Shown here: positions 1-8,332 of the stretch, in pieces
Numbering within the stretch: position 1 is the first letter of the stretch
Layout of the letters: every line of letters begins with the position of its first letter
Source: Atopobiaceae bacterium
Lineage (GTDB): Bacteria > Actinomycetota > Coriobacteriia > Coriobacteriales > Atopobiaceae
NCBI GenBank assembly: GCA_017510785.1
Contig: JAFWMH010000027.1
Span: 51,574 to 115,573, forward strand
Length of the DNA stretch: 64,000 bases
Direction of reading: 5' to 3'
The notes under the pieces: model-generated
Seen by the model: the letters and a program-made list of their open reading frames with translations, nothing else
Database searches by the model: none
What the model was told of the DNA's origin: nothing
Program-made: the position numbers and the translations under genes

Positions 1-1490
1 GCGAGCCGACGGAGGCCGCGCTTGTTGCCGATGCCGCGAAGACGGGCTTCCTCTCCGCCGACTTGGATGCGGCAAACCCGCGTGCGGGCGAGGCGCCGTT
101 CGACTCCGGCCGCAAGATGATGTCGGTTGTAAACATATCGCCCGTGGGCGACTACGTGCAGCATACCAAGGGTGGTCCCGACGTGGTGCTCGCTCGCTGC
201 ACGAAGTATCGCTCTGCCGAAGGCGATATCCCTATGACCGACGAGCTTCGCGCGAAGATCATGGAGCAAAACAAGGCCATGGCCGACGACGCTCTGCGCG
301 TTATGGCAGCCGCTCGCGTGAACCACGGCAAGACTGCGCCAGCTAGCTATGATGCTGCCGACCTCGAAAAGGACATGACGTTTGTTGGCCTGTGCGGCAT
401 GATCGACCCGGTACGCCCCGAGGTTAAGGATGCCATCAAGGAAGCGCATGACGCTGGCATGAACGTCGTTATGATTACAGGCGACCACATCGATACCGCA
501 GTTGCCATTGCCAAGGAGCTGGGCATCGTAAAGGGCCGCGAGGGCGCCATTACGGGTGCCGAGCTCGACAAGATTTCCGACGACGAGTTCTTCAAGCGCG
601 TCGAGGAGATTAACGTGTATGCCCGCGTCCAGCCTGAGCACAAGACGCGCATCGTCGATACTTGGAAGAAGAAGGGCATGGTAGTCGCCATGACGGGCGA
701 CGGCGTAAACGACGCCCCCTCCATCAAGAAGGCCGACATCGGCATTGGCATGGGCATTACCGGTACCGACGTTACCAAGGGCGTGGCCGACATGGTGCTC
801 GCCGACGACAACTTCGCCACCATCATCAATGCGGTGGAAGAGGGTCGCCGCATTTACGACAACATCCGCAAGGCCATTCAGTTCCTGCTTTCGTCCAACT
901 TGGCCGAGGTCATTGCCGTATTCGTCGCACAGCTCATTGGCTTTATTATTCTTGAGCCCACGCACCTGCTATGGATTAACCTCATCACGGACTCCCTGCC
1001 GGCACTCGCGATGTGCATGGAGGTGGCTGAGCCCGACATCATGAAGCGTGCACCGCGCGATTCCAAGGATGGCATCTTTGCCAACGGCATGGGTATCGAC
1101 ACGCTCTTCCAAGGGGTGGTTATCGCTGGCCTTACGCTCTCCTCGTACTTCATTGGCGTACAGTATGCCGAGGCGGGTTCCGAGCCGGCGCTCGTGGGCA
1201 TGACCATGGCGTTCCTCACGCTTTCGATGGTGGAGATGTTCCACTCGCTCAACATGCGTAGTCGCCGTGCGTCGCTCTTCTCGCTGCCTACGCAGAACGG
1301 TTGGGCGTGGGGTGCGTTCGCACTTTCGTTGGTCCTTACGTTCATTGTAATCGAAACCCCGCTCTCGCAGCTGTTCCACTTCGCGCATCTTGACATGTCC
1401 CATTACGGCATTGCTTTGGGACTTGCATTCCTCATTATCCCGATCATCGAGATCTACAAGGCAATTATGCGCGCGGTTGAGAAGAACTAG
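1..1490 (+). CDS. Calcium-type (P-IIA) cation-transporting ATPase, C-terminal part
   Basis: The frame is open to the left edge (first full codon at base 3), so the actuator domain and the phosphorylated DKTGT motif lie outside the window. Visible are the end of the nucleotide domain (EPTEAALVADAAKTG), the P domain (DPVRPEV, MITGDH, TGDGVNDAPS) and six C-terminal membrane helices. Helix M5 has SSNLAEV and M6 has NLITD. These keep the Asn/Glu and Asn/Thr/Asp residues that hold Ca2+ in SERCA-type pumps, so Ca2+ export across the cytoplasmic membrane is the best reading; related pumps can carry Na+ or Mn2+. The protein ends with a charged tail (KAIMRAVEKN). A hairpin follows the stop and rsgA begins 127 bases on. 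Confidence 0.93.
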   Translation, partial: EPTEAALVADAAKTGFLSADLDAANPRAGEAPFDSGRKMMSVVNISPVGDYVQHTKGGPDVVLARCTKYRSAEGDIPMTDELRAKIMEQNKAMADDALRVMAAARVNHGKTAPASYDAADLEKDMTFVGLCGMIDPVRPEVKDAIKEAHDAGMNVVMITGDHIDTAVAIAKELGIVKGREGAITGAELDKISDDEFFKRVEEINVYARVQPEHKTRIVDTWKKKGMVVAMTGDGVNDAPSIKKADIGIGMGITGTDVTKGVADMVLADDNFATIINAVEEGRRIYDNIRKAIQFLLSSNLAEVIAVFVAQLIGFIILEPTHLLWINLITDSLPALAMCMEVAEPDIMKRAPRDSKDGIFANGMGIDTLFQGVVIAGLTLSSYFIGVQYAEAGSEPALVGMTMAFLTLSMVEMFHSLNMRSRRASLFSLPTQNGWAWGAFALSLVLTFIVIETPLSQLFHFAHLDMSHYGIALGLAFLIIPIIEIYKAIMRAVEKN

Positions 1491-1507
1491 TTGTGCAGCA
1501 TTGACAT

Positions 1508-1556
1508 CGACAGCACTTCGCTCCTTGTGGCATTCTATGGGGGCGAAGTGCTGTCG
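1508..1556 (+). terminator. Hairpin after the P-type ATPase
   Basis: A 14-bp perfect inverted repeat (1508-1521 with 1543-1556) encloses a 21-base loop directly downstream of the ATPase stop. No T-run follows, so it is at best a weak or protein-assisted terminator. Just after it a 13-base direct repeat (gtgtttggcatcg at 1575 and 1591) leads up to the rsgA ribosome binding site. Confidence 0.4.
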
Positions 1557-1617
1557 GTGCGTTTGCCACTGTATGTGTTTGGCATCGGACGTGTTTGGCA
1601 TCGAATGGGAGTGAACC

Positions 1618-2748
1618 ATGGCACGGCGAAAGAAGAGACCCACTCGCAAGCAACAAGTCAACGTGACGGGCCTTCCTCCGCTAACGGAACTACCGCGATT
1701 CGAGGACCTGCGCCCAAGCGACGAGCAGCTGAGCGCGTTTGAGCGCGAGGCCGATGGTGAGTTGGAACTGGGGTGCGTGGTGCGTCTCGACCGAGGATTT
1801 CCCGCGGTGCTTACCGAGCGGGAGGCCTTTAGGGCGGAGTTCGCCGCACGGCTCACTAAGGGTGACTTCTCGCGCGTTGCGGTGGGCGACTGGGTGTGCG
1901 TGCGCAGCCCGCAAGGTCACGATATGGGCGTTATTGAGAAGATTCTGCCTCGCAAGTCCGATATCGCCCGCTGGAAGGGCGGCAATCGGGGCGAGAGACA
2001 AACGCTCGCGGCGAATGTAGACGTTGTAATTGTGGTGCAGGCGCTTGAGGAGTGGCGCGTGTCGTCGGGACGCATTACGCGCTCGGCCGTCGTTGCGCGC
2101 GACTGCGGGGCGCGTGTGGCGGTTGTGCTCACGAAAGCCGGAGCTGCCGACGCTGGACTTGTTGCGAAGTCGGTGGAGCTTCTGCACGACGTGATGGGCA
2201 GCGAATGCCCCATAGTGGTCGTGGATTCGCTTGCCCAGGAAGGGGAATGCGCGGAGCAGCGGGCGGCTGCGGAGGCTGCCGGTGCGAGCTGGGGTGTGGA
2301 GAGTGTTCGCGCGCTTGTACCCGCGCACGAAATCGCCATCATGCTTGGGCCGTCGGGCGTGGGGAAGTCGACGCTTCTTAACGCGTTGCTCGGACGCGAG
2401 GTGCTCGAGACAAGTTCGGTGCGCGAGTCCGATGGCGTGGGCCGGCACACCACGGTAACGCGTCGTATGATCGACGTGCCGAATGCCGGCACCATAGTCG
2501 ATGCACCCGGGCTGCGAACGCTTCAGATGGTAGGGCACGAGCGCGGCCTGGCAATGGTGTTTCCCGATATTGCCGACGCGGCGCGCGCATGCCGTTTCCG
2601 CGACTGTACGCACACGCACGAGCCCGGTTGCGAAGTCCGTGCGCAGTTTGGCGACCCCGAAGACTCGCCACGTCTCTCCGCCTACCTCGCGCTTGCGAAC
2701 GAGATGCGCGCCAGCGCCAAGACGCTCGATCCCGATATCGTGCTATAG
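1618..2748 (+). CDS. rsgA: Ribosome small-subunit GTPase RsgA (YjeQ)
   Basis: A 376-residue circularly permuted GTPase that helps late 30S subunit maturation. The N-terminal part is the OB-fold. The G motifs come in permuted order: G4-like LTKAGAAD near residue 180, then the P-loop GPSGVGKSTLLNALLG near residue 242, then G3 DAPGLRT near 297. A C-terminal zinc motif, CRFRDCTHTHEPGC, is complete (Cys-Cys-His-Cys). The first 50 residues form a basic, then acidic, N-terminal extension beyond the usual length. The ATG at 1618 is preceded by gggag at a good distance. It stands alone between the ATPase and a repeat-rich gap. Confidence 0.96.
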   Translation: MARRKKRPTRKQQVNVTGLPPLTELPRFEDLRPSDEQLSAFEREADGELELGCVVRLDRGFPAVLTEREAFRAEFAARLTKGDFSRVAVGDWVCVRSPQGHDMGVIEKILPRKSDIARWKGGNRGERQTLAANVDVVIVVQALEEWRVSSGRITRSAVVARDCGARVAVVLTKAGAADAGLVAKSVELLHDVMGSECPIVVVDSLAQEGECAEQRAAAEAAGASWGVESVRALVPAHEIAIMLGPSGVGKSTLLNALLGREVLETSSVRESDGVGRHTTVTRRMIDVPNAGTIVDAPGLRTLQMVGHERGLAMVFPDIADAARACRFRDCTHTHEPGCEVRAQFGDPEDSPRLSAYLALANEMRASAKTLDPDIVL

Positions 2749-2749
2749 G

Positions 2750-2866
2750 CTATCGCGTCGTGGGCCATCGCGTCGTGGGCCATCGCGTCATGGGCTATCG
2801 TGTCGTGGGTTATCGTGGTGTGCCCATCGCGTCGCAGGCTATCGCCCGTAAGTTATTGCGTTATGG
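2750..2866. repeat. Degenerate 15-bp tandem repeat after rsgA
   Basis: About eight copies of a unit close to gctatcgcgtcgtgg run from the rsgA stop to the terminator hairpin. The first four copies are nearly perfect and the later ones drift by one to four bases and lose single bases. The unit is a multiple of three but has no start or ribosome binding site, so it looks like non-coding slippage DNA. Confidence 0.8.
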
Positions 2867-2870
2867 GAAT

Positions 2871-2911
2871 GCGGCCGTCCAGAGGGAATGATCTGGGCGG
2901 CCGCACGCTTT
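2871..2911 (+). terminator. rsgA terminator
   Basis: The arms 2871-2883 and 2892-2904 form a 13-bp GC-rich stem with one G-U pair and an 8-base loop. A short tttt follows within five bases. It is the first convincing factor-independent terminator after rsgA. Confidence 0.7.
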
Positions 2912-2957
2912 TATCTGCTATCAGCGTATTTTAAGTAATATTGCCAGCATGTAAACG

Positions 2958-3053
2958 ACCCATTGGTTGTGTTTTTGCGATGTATGCGCAAAAGCATGGG
3001 CCATCTACCTGCGCTTTTGCAAACGTACTTCTCTGTACAAACAACCAATGGGT
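2958..3053. repeat. 96-bp nested palindrome
   Basis: The 13-base end acccattggttgt (2958) returns inverted at 3041-3053. Inside are shorter inverted pairs built on ttttgcg/cgcaaaa and gcaaaagc/gcttttgc. The stretch is AT-richer than its surroundings and has open frames on both strands only because it is short. It could be a small mobile-element remnant (MITE-like) or a structured leader. 3054-3228 holds no gene; it contains a repeated ccagtgctat (twice near 3161-3199). Confidence 0.6.
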
Positions 3054-3228
3054 AGTTAACACATTGGAAATATTCGCAGATAATAGCATAAAACATGTAT
3101 TGGGCAGGACGACCTTTGACTGACACACACCTTAGCGCCGCAAACGTGCTATATCTAAAGCCAGTGCTATGATGCTATAACTCAGGCCAGTGCTATAACT
3201 CGCTGCGAGTCACGGGAGGTTGGATGTC

Positions 3229-3864
3229 ATGTCCAACCCCTTCACACCATCATTTGGTGGAAAGCCGGAGCACTTTTTCGGGCGCACGGAGCTCTTGAAT
3301 CGTGTGAAAGTGGCGATAGAGGGTGGCGATAGCCCCAATCGCGTGCTGTTTATAACGGGTCCCCGTGACTGTGGAAAAACAGCGCTGCTCGAGCGTCTTT
3401 TTCTGCTGGCAAAAGAAGCATCGTGGCTGGTTATTGACGTGCATAGCTCCACTGCTGTGCGTAACATGCTTGAGCGGCTTGCCTAACCGGGGATATCGGC
3501 TTTCATGGCGTTGGAGCCAACCCAGCATGTGGACGCAATCGCAGAACGGGTATACGAGACGTACCGGAGCGACGTGCTCGTTCCCTCTATACGCAGGTTG
3601 GGCAGCGAGGCCCGTGCGTATCTTGCGGCGATGGCAGGCCTGCTTGACGAAGGCGGCGTTGGCGTGACGAGTGATGTGGCCGCCGCCCTTGGCAAGACGA
3701 CTACGCAGCTAAGCTCGTGTCGACAGCGCCTCATCAGCCGGCGACTCATTCGTCTCGACGGCTATGGCAAGGTTCGTTTCGCCCTTCCATACCTGTCGCG
3801 CTTTGCCAGCGAGAAGCCTGCCGATGTCGAGCGCCTTGCGCCGGGGGAGTGGAAGATTCGCTAG
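3229..3864 (+). pseudogene. Decayed AAA-type ATPase with winged-helix end
   Basis: Two pieces of one protein lie in the same frame, separated by a TAA at 3484. The first (ATG 3229 after gggagg) has the family start NPFTPSFGGKPEHFFGR and a Walker A, GPRDCGKTALLE, then stops soon after the second strand. The second resumes in frame with PGISAFMALEPTQH, the linker and a C-terminal winged helix (GVTSDVAAALGKTTTQLSS). Intact relatives are ATP-binding proteins of roughly twice this length. The middle (Walker B, sensors) is missing, so an internal deletion has killed the gene. Confidence 0.8.
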
Positions 3865-3941
3865 AGAGGACCGTGCATTTGCAATACTTGCAACGATTCG
3901 ATGCGATTGCCGCTTGGAAGGGCATACCTTGCCTCGACGTA

Positions 3942-3981
3942 CAAAAAAGTCCCATGCTGCCGCAATGCTGCAACATGGGAC
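3942..3981 (-). terminator. serC terminator
   Basis: Read on the minus strand, a 12-bp stem with one mismatch (3949-3960 with 3970-3981) and a 9-base loop is followed by six T. It sits 80 bases beyond the serC stop and is a textbook factor-independent terminator. Confidence 0.88.
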
Positions 3982-4061
3982 GATTCCTTAACTTGCCTTA
4001 CTGTTATTAGCTTCCTAGAGCTGCTAGTGCTTGGAGCTGCTGGTTGCTTGGTTATTGGCCG

Positions 4062-5153
4062 CTAGTGCCTAGCCTCGAAGTCATTCATGAAGGCGACGAG
4101 CGTCTCCACGCCCTCGACGGGCATTGCGTTGTAAATGCTGGCGCGCATGCCGCCCACGGAACGGTGACCCTTGAGGTTCTCGAGGCCAGCCGCACGCGAC
4201 TCCTTTACGAACTCGGCGTCGAGCTCGGCATCGCCGGTGACGAACGGCACGTTCATGAGGGAGCGGTCCTCGGGACGCACGGTGCCCTTAAAGAGCTCGG
4301 ACTCGTCGAGGAAGTCGTAAAGGATCTTCGCCTTGGCCTCGTTTATCTCCTTCATGGCAGCGAGGCCGCCCTTGCCCTTGAGCCACTTGAACACCTTGCC
4401 GCACACATAGATGGCCCAGCAGTTCGGTGTGTTGTACATTGAGCCGGCGTCGGCCTGCGTGCGCCAGTTGAGCATGGTGGGGCAGCCGTCCACGGGACCC
4501 TCGGGGATGAGGTCCTTGCGAATGACGCTAATCACGAGGCCGGCGGGGCCAACGTTCTTTTGCACGCCGCCATAGATAACACCATACTTCTCGACGTCGT
4601 GCGGTTGGCTCAGGAACATCGAGCTGACGTCCGAAACGAGAATCTTGCCCTTGGTGTTGGGCAGCTCATGATACACCGTGCCGTAAATGGTGTTGTTCTC
4701 GCAAATGTACACATAGTCGGCATCGTCGCGAATGGCGAGTTCGGAGCAATCAGGAATATAGGAGAAGGTCTCGTCGGCACTCGATGCCACGGCCTGGGCG
4801 TCGATGAAGCGCGCGGCCTCCTGGTAGGCCTTCTTGGCCCACATGCCGGTGAGGATGTAGTCGGCCTTGCCGTGAGCACCGGGGAGGCTGCAAATGTTGA
4901 GGGGCACCGCCGTAAACTGCTGGCTCGCGCCACCCTGCAGAAAGAGCACCTCGTAGTTCGCGGGAATTCCCATGAGCTCGCGCAAATCTGCCTCGGCGTC
5001 GTCGATGATTTGCTGGTACATGGCCGAGCGGTGACTCATCTCCATTACGCTCATGCCGCAACCGCGGTAGTCGAGCATCTCGTCGGCGCACTCGTGTAGC
5101 ACGTCTTCGGGAAGTACTGCGGGACCAGCCGAGAAGTTGTAGACTCTACTCAT
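4062..5153 (-). CDS. serC: Phosphoserine aminotransferase
   Basis: A 363-residue class-V aminotransferase that turns 3-phosphohydroxypyruvate into phosphoserine with glutamate, the second step of serine synthesis (and also a step of B6 synthesis in some bacteria). It begins with the family signature YNFSAGPAVLPEDVL and has the PLP-binding lysine in YGGVQKNVG near residue 198. The C-terminal arginine region (GHRSVGGMRASIYNAM) is intact. The ATG follows gagagg. A phosphatase for the next step, thrH, is encoded at 39,168, so the window holds two of the three serine steps. It is transcribed alone, divergently from the amylase. Confidence 0.96.
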   Translation of the reverse strand: MSRVYNFSAGPAVLPEDVLHECADEMLDYRGCGMSVMEMSHRSAMYQQIIDDAEADLRELMGIPANYEVLFLQGGASQQFTAVPLNICSLPGAHGKADYILTGMWAKKAYQEAARFIDAQAVASSADETFSYIPDCSELAIRDDADYVYICENNTIYGTVYHELPNTKGKILVSDVSSMFLSQPHDVEKYGVIYGGVQKNVGPAGLVISVIRKDLIPEGPVDGCPTMLNWRTQADAGSMYNTPNCWAIYVCGKVFKWLKGKGGLAAMKEINEAKAKILYDFLDESELFKGTVRPEDRSLMNVPFVTGDAELDAEFVKESRAAGLENLKGHRSVGGMRASIYNAMPVEGVETLVAFMNDFEARH

Positions 5154-5234
5154 TATTTACCTCTCTCGTTGCCGGGCGAACCGTCCGCCCGATTTGCTTG
5201 GTGCGTACACCAGAATAACCTTGACACGCCGATT

Positions 5235-5263
5235 CGTATAGTGAGATTTTCGTTTGTTCGCAA
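5235..5263 (-). promoter_or_regulatory. serC promoter
   Basis: On the minus strand, TTGCGA (5258-5263) and TATACG (5235-5240) are spaced by exactly 17 bases, about 75 bases upstream of the serC ATG. For the opposite direction only a weak TATAGT at 5303-5308 is seen. Confidence 0.6.
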
Positions 5264-5425
5264 TTGTTGCATGTTGTTCGTGTTTTGGTCCCCTCACTGG
5301 GGTATAGTTTAGGTCGTGCGCTTGGCGCGAGAAAAAGCGCGCCGCTGTGTGATAAGCTACCCGATTAGAATTTGGCTCGACTAAAATGAAGCGCAAACGA
5401 CAAAAGCTAAAAGGAGGTGGCGCAC

Positions 5426-6925
5426 ATGACAGCCATACAGCTCAATGGCACGATGCTGCAGGGTTTCTCTTGGAACCTTCCGCCTGATGGCCAGCACTGG
5501 CGTCGTCTGGCGCAACTGGGACCACGTTTGGTACAGGAGGGTTTCACGTCCATTTGGATGCCACCAGCGTACAAGGGAGCGGACGGTCCAACGGACGTAG
5601 GCTACGGTGTGTACGACCTATGGGATTTGGGCGAGTTCGATCAGCGTGGGTCCGTTGCTACCAAGTATGGAACACGTGAGGAGTATAGGGCTGCCGTGCA
5701 CGCGCTGCGCGAGGCTGGTCTCAACGTTCTGGGCGACGTGGTGCTCAATCATCGATTGGGCGCGGATGGGACGCAACGTGTGCTTGCCACCGAGATGGCA
5801 GGCGACAATCGCTACTATGCCATGGATAAACCCCGGCCCATCACCGCATGGACGCGCTATACCTTCCCAGGCAGAGGTGGCGCTCTCGACGACTTTACGT
5901 GGGATTATCACCTGTTCAAGGCAGTTGACTTTGACGTTATGCATGAGCGGTCGGGCGTATTCCTGCTCGATGGCAAGCATTGGGACGAAGATGTGGACAG
6001 GGAAAACGGCAACTTCGATTACCTCATGGGTGCCGATGTGGACCTGCATCATCCTGCGGTATACGACCAGCTCGTGAAGTGGGGTACGTGGTATCTCAAC
6101 GAGACGGGCGTCGATGGCGTGCGCCTCGACGCAGTGAAGCACATGAGTCGCGCGTTCTACCTGCGTTGGCTTGACGACATGCGGCGCAACCTTGGTCGCG
6201 AGCTGTTCTGTGTGGGCGAGTACTGGTCGGGCGATACCGGTGCGCTCGTGCACTACCTTGGCAACGAACGGGCCATGAGCCTGTTCGACGTGCCGCTGCA
6301 CTTTAAGTTTTTCCACGCGTCGCGCGATGGCGCACGCATCGACTTCCAGCACATTCTGGCAGGTACGCTGGTCGACGTGGACCCAATTCACGCCGTCACC
6401 TTCGTAGACAACCACGATACGCAGCCCAAGCAGGCGCTTGAGTCCACGGTGGCACCTTGGTTCAAGCCAGTGGCGTACTCCATCATTTTGCTGCGTGAGG
6501 CCGGCTATCCGTGCGTCTTCTTTGCCGATTTGTTTGGCTTGCCCAACGACCGCATTCCGGCAGTCGCCGAGCTGCCGCTGCTGCTCGAGATTCGCCGTCG
6601 CTTCGCCTTTGGCCAGCAGCGGGACTTCTTCGACGAGCCGGACCTCGTGGCGTGGGAGCGTACGGGCGACGGTGCGCATCCCAACAGCGGTTGCGTAATC
6701 GTGCTCTCGAGTCGCGACTCTTCGGAGGAGTCCGTGAGCAAACGTATTCACGTGGGCCATTCGCACGCTGGCGAAGAATGGGTGTGCGTGTTGGGCGAGG
6801 GCCATCCTCCCGTGCAGATTGACGAGAACGGCGACGCAACCTTCGTCGTTGGCAAGGCGATGGTTTCCGTTTTCCTGTGCGCGGAAGCCGCCCTCTCGCT
6901 CGATAACTTCCCCATTATTATTTAG
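5426..6925 (+). CDS. Cytoplasmic alpha-amylase (GH13, AmyA/BLA-like)
   Basis: A 499-residue glycoside hydrolase family 13 enzyme, close in layout to the liquefying and E. coli cytoplasmic amylases (subfamily GH13_5). It has no signal peptide, so it acts on internal glycogen or imported maltodextrin. The four conserved regions are DVVLNHR, GVRLDAVKH (nucleophile Asp near 235), VGEYW (acid Glu near 264) and FVDNHDTQ (Asp near 331). The ATG at 5426 is chosen over the in-frame GTG at 5417 because aaaggagg overlaps that GTG and is well spaced for the ATG. It ends 47 bases before pyrE with a repeated tttagctagcctgg between them, so the two may be co-transcribed. Confidence 0.94.
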   Translation: MTAIQLNGTMLQGFSWNLPPDGQHWRRLAQLGPRLVQEGFTSIWMPPAYKGADGPTDVGYGVYDLWDLGEFDQRGSVATKYGTREEYRAAVHALREAGLNVLGDVVLNHRLGADGTQRVLATEMAGDNRYYAMDKPRPITAWTRYTFPGRGGALDDFTWDYHLFKAVDFDVMHERSGVFLLDGKHWDEDVDRENGNFDYLMGADVDLHHPAVYDQLVKWGTWYLNETGVDGVRLDAVKHMSRAFYLRWLDDMRRNLGRELFCVGEYWSGDTGALVHYLGNERAMSLFDVPLHFKFFHASRDGARIDFQHILAGTLVDVDPIHAVTFVDNHDTQPKQALESTVAPWFKPVAYSIILLREAGYPCVFFADLFGLPNDRIPAVAELPLLLEIRRRFAFGQQRDFFDEPDLVAWERTGDGAHPNSGCVIVLSSRDSSEESVSKRIHVGHSHAGEEWVCVLGEGHPPVQIDENGDATFVVGKAMVSVFLCAEAALSLDNFPIII

Positions 6926-6972
6926 CTAGCCTGGATTTAGCTAGCCTGGCAATAGGTACAGAGGAGGAACTC

Positions 6973-7608
6973 ATGGCATCCAAAACCGACGTAGCACGTG
7001 CACTGCTCTCGATTCGCGCGGTATTCTTGCGTCCCGACGACCCCTTTACGTGGGCGAGCGGCATCAAGAGCCCCATATATTGCGACAATCGCCTCACGTT
7101 GAGCTATCCGGAGGTTCGTACGCTCATCGACGAGGCTCTTGCCGAGAAGGCGCGCGAGCTCTATCCCGACGTGGAAATGCTCATGGGCACCTCAACGGCT
7201 GGCATCGCTCATGCGGCTATTGCGGCCGATCGTCTTGGCATTCCCATGGGGTATGTGCGCGGCTCGGCTAAGGACCATGGGAGACAAAATCAAATCGAGG
7301 GTCGCTGCGAGCCGGGGACCAAGGTCGTCGTAATTGAGGACCTCATCTCCACGGGTGGCTCGGTACTCGAGTGCGTCGATCCGCTGCGCGAGGCCGGCGC
7401 CGAGGTGCTGGGCATCGTGAGCATCTTTACGTATGGCATGCAGCGCGGACTCGACCGTCTTGCGGCCGATAACGTGGAGAACACCAGCCTGTGCGATCTC
7501 GACACGCTGGTGGAGGTTGCTGCCGACGAGGGCTACATAAAGCCCGAGGACAAGGCGCGCCTGCTGCATTTCCGCGATAATCCCTCCGACGAGAGCTGGA
7601 TGGCATAG
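6973..7608 (+). CDS. pyrE: Orotate phosphoribosyltransferase
   Basis: A 211-residue enzyme joining orotate to PRPP to give OMP in pyrimidine synthesis. The PRPP loop VVVIEDLISTGGS is intact, and the N-terminal half has the family pattern FTWASGIKSPIYCDNR. Good gaggagg site before the ATG. No other pyrimidine gene is near. It is followed by a structured repeat element (7655-7721) and a T-run that may end the transcript. Confidence 0.95.
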   Translation: MASKTDVARALLSIRAVFLRPDDPFTWASGIKSPIYCDNRLTLSYPEVRTLIDEALAEKARELYPDVEMLMGTSTAGIAHAAIAADRLGIPMGYVRGSAKDHGRQNQIEGRCEPGTKVVVIEDLISTGGSVLECVDPLREAGAEVLGIVSIFTYGMQRGLDRLAADNVENTSLCDLDTLVEVAADEGYIKPEDKARLLHFRDNPSDESWMA

Positions 7609-7654
7609 GGTCGACGTGTAAGGCCCTGTTGCATAAGACGCCAAATCGGGAACT

Positions 7655-7721
7655 GGCCCGGAGCGGCAGCCAAGCGTAACTTCGCAGGAGCGAAGACCGT
7701 TTGCGCTTTGCCCTCCGGGCC
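7655..7721 (+). repeat. Structured dispersed element, copy A
   Basis: A 67-base element with a 9-bp outer stem (ggcccggag with ctccgggcc) and an internal hairpin, cttcgc-agga-gcgaag. Two related copies lie at 10,639 and 10,723. The internal hairpin pairs different bases there (gttcc-gca-ggaac), which is what a conserved RNA fold predicts. A gtctttttt tract lies 16 bases on, so this copy could also terminate pyrE transcription. Confidence 0.65.
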
Positions 7722-7822
7722 TTATGATGGGTTTTGTCTTTTTTGAGGGTAAGGGCTGGATTGCGTTTGCAATCCAGCCCGCTGTGGCATACATACAAGA
7801 CGACAAAAGAGAGGAGCCAAAC

Positions 7823-8314
7823 ATGGCGCTTACCGTGGTGCTCGTCAGGCATGGCGAGGCAAAGGCAAAGAAGCTTGGGCAAACGGACTTCGACCGCGAG
7901 CTTACTACCTGGGGTATGGAGAGGCTCGAGGAGGCGTTTCCCCGTACGATGTCGCTCGTGAACACGACGTCGTCAAGCGAGTTGTGGGTGAGTCCTGCCG
8001 TGCGTGCCAAGCAAACGGCCGAGATTGCGAACAAAACGCTGGGAATCAAGACGCGTCGCGAGCTGCGCTGCCTTTATGAGCAGGACGACGAGGCATTTCT
8101 TGCCGAACTGGCGCAAACGAACGCCGACGTTGTTGTCGTCGTGGGGCACATTCCCTTTATGGAGGACCTCTGCTCGTATCTTTGCGGACAATACCTTGGG
8201 TTCTCGACCGGTGCAGCGGCGGCCATCTCCCTTGACGACCGAATGGTTCGGTCGGTGGCCGACGGCATGGTGCGTGGTCGCCTGCAGTGGTTCGTGCAGG
8301 GTCCCATTGCCTAG
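7823..8314 (+). CDS. sixA: Phosphohistidine phosphatase SixA-like
   Basis: A 163-residue histidine-phosphatase-superfamily protein. The catalytic RHG (Arg9-His10-Gly11) is in VLVRHGEAKA and the second histidine in VVGHIPFMEDL. Length and the AELAQ..ADVVVVVGH pattern match SixA, which dephosphorylates phosphohistidine on signalling or PTS proteins. The ATG at 7823 has gagaggag upstream; the longer frame from 7724 lacks a site. It starts a three-gene run (18 bases to the next gene, which then overlaps the third by four). HPr (ptsH) at 43,962 is one possible substrate in the same genome, but this is inference. Confidence 0.85.
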   Translation: MALTVVLVRHGEAKAKKLGQTDFDRELTTWGMERLEEAFPRTMSLVNTTSSSELWVSPAVRAKQTAEIANKTLGIKTRRELRCLYEQDDEAFLAELAQTNADVVVVVGHIPFMEDLCSYLCGQYLGFSTGAAAAISLDDRMVRSVADGMVRGRLQWFVQGPIA

Positions 8315-8332
8315 GCCGCGGGGAGTGAGGCC

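Noticed and set aside
2931..3128. Small frames on both strands around the 96-bp palindrome
   Set aside because: Palindromic sequence produces mirrored short frames; no ribosome sites.
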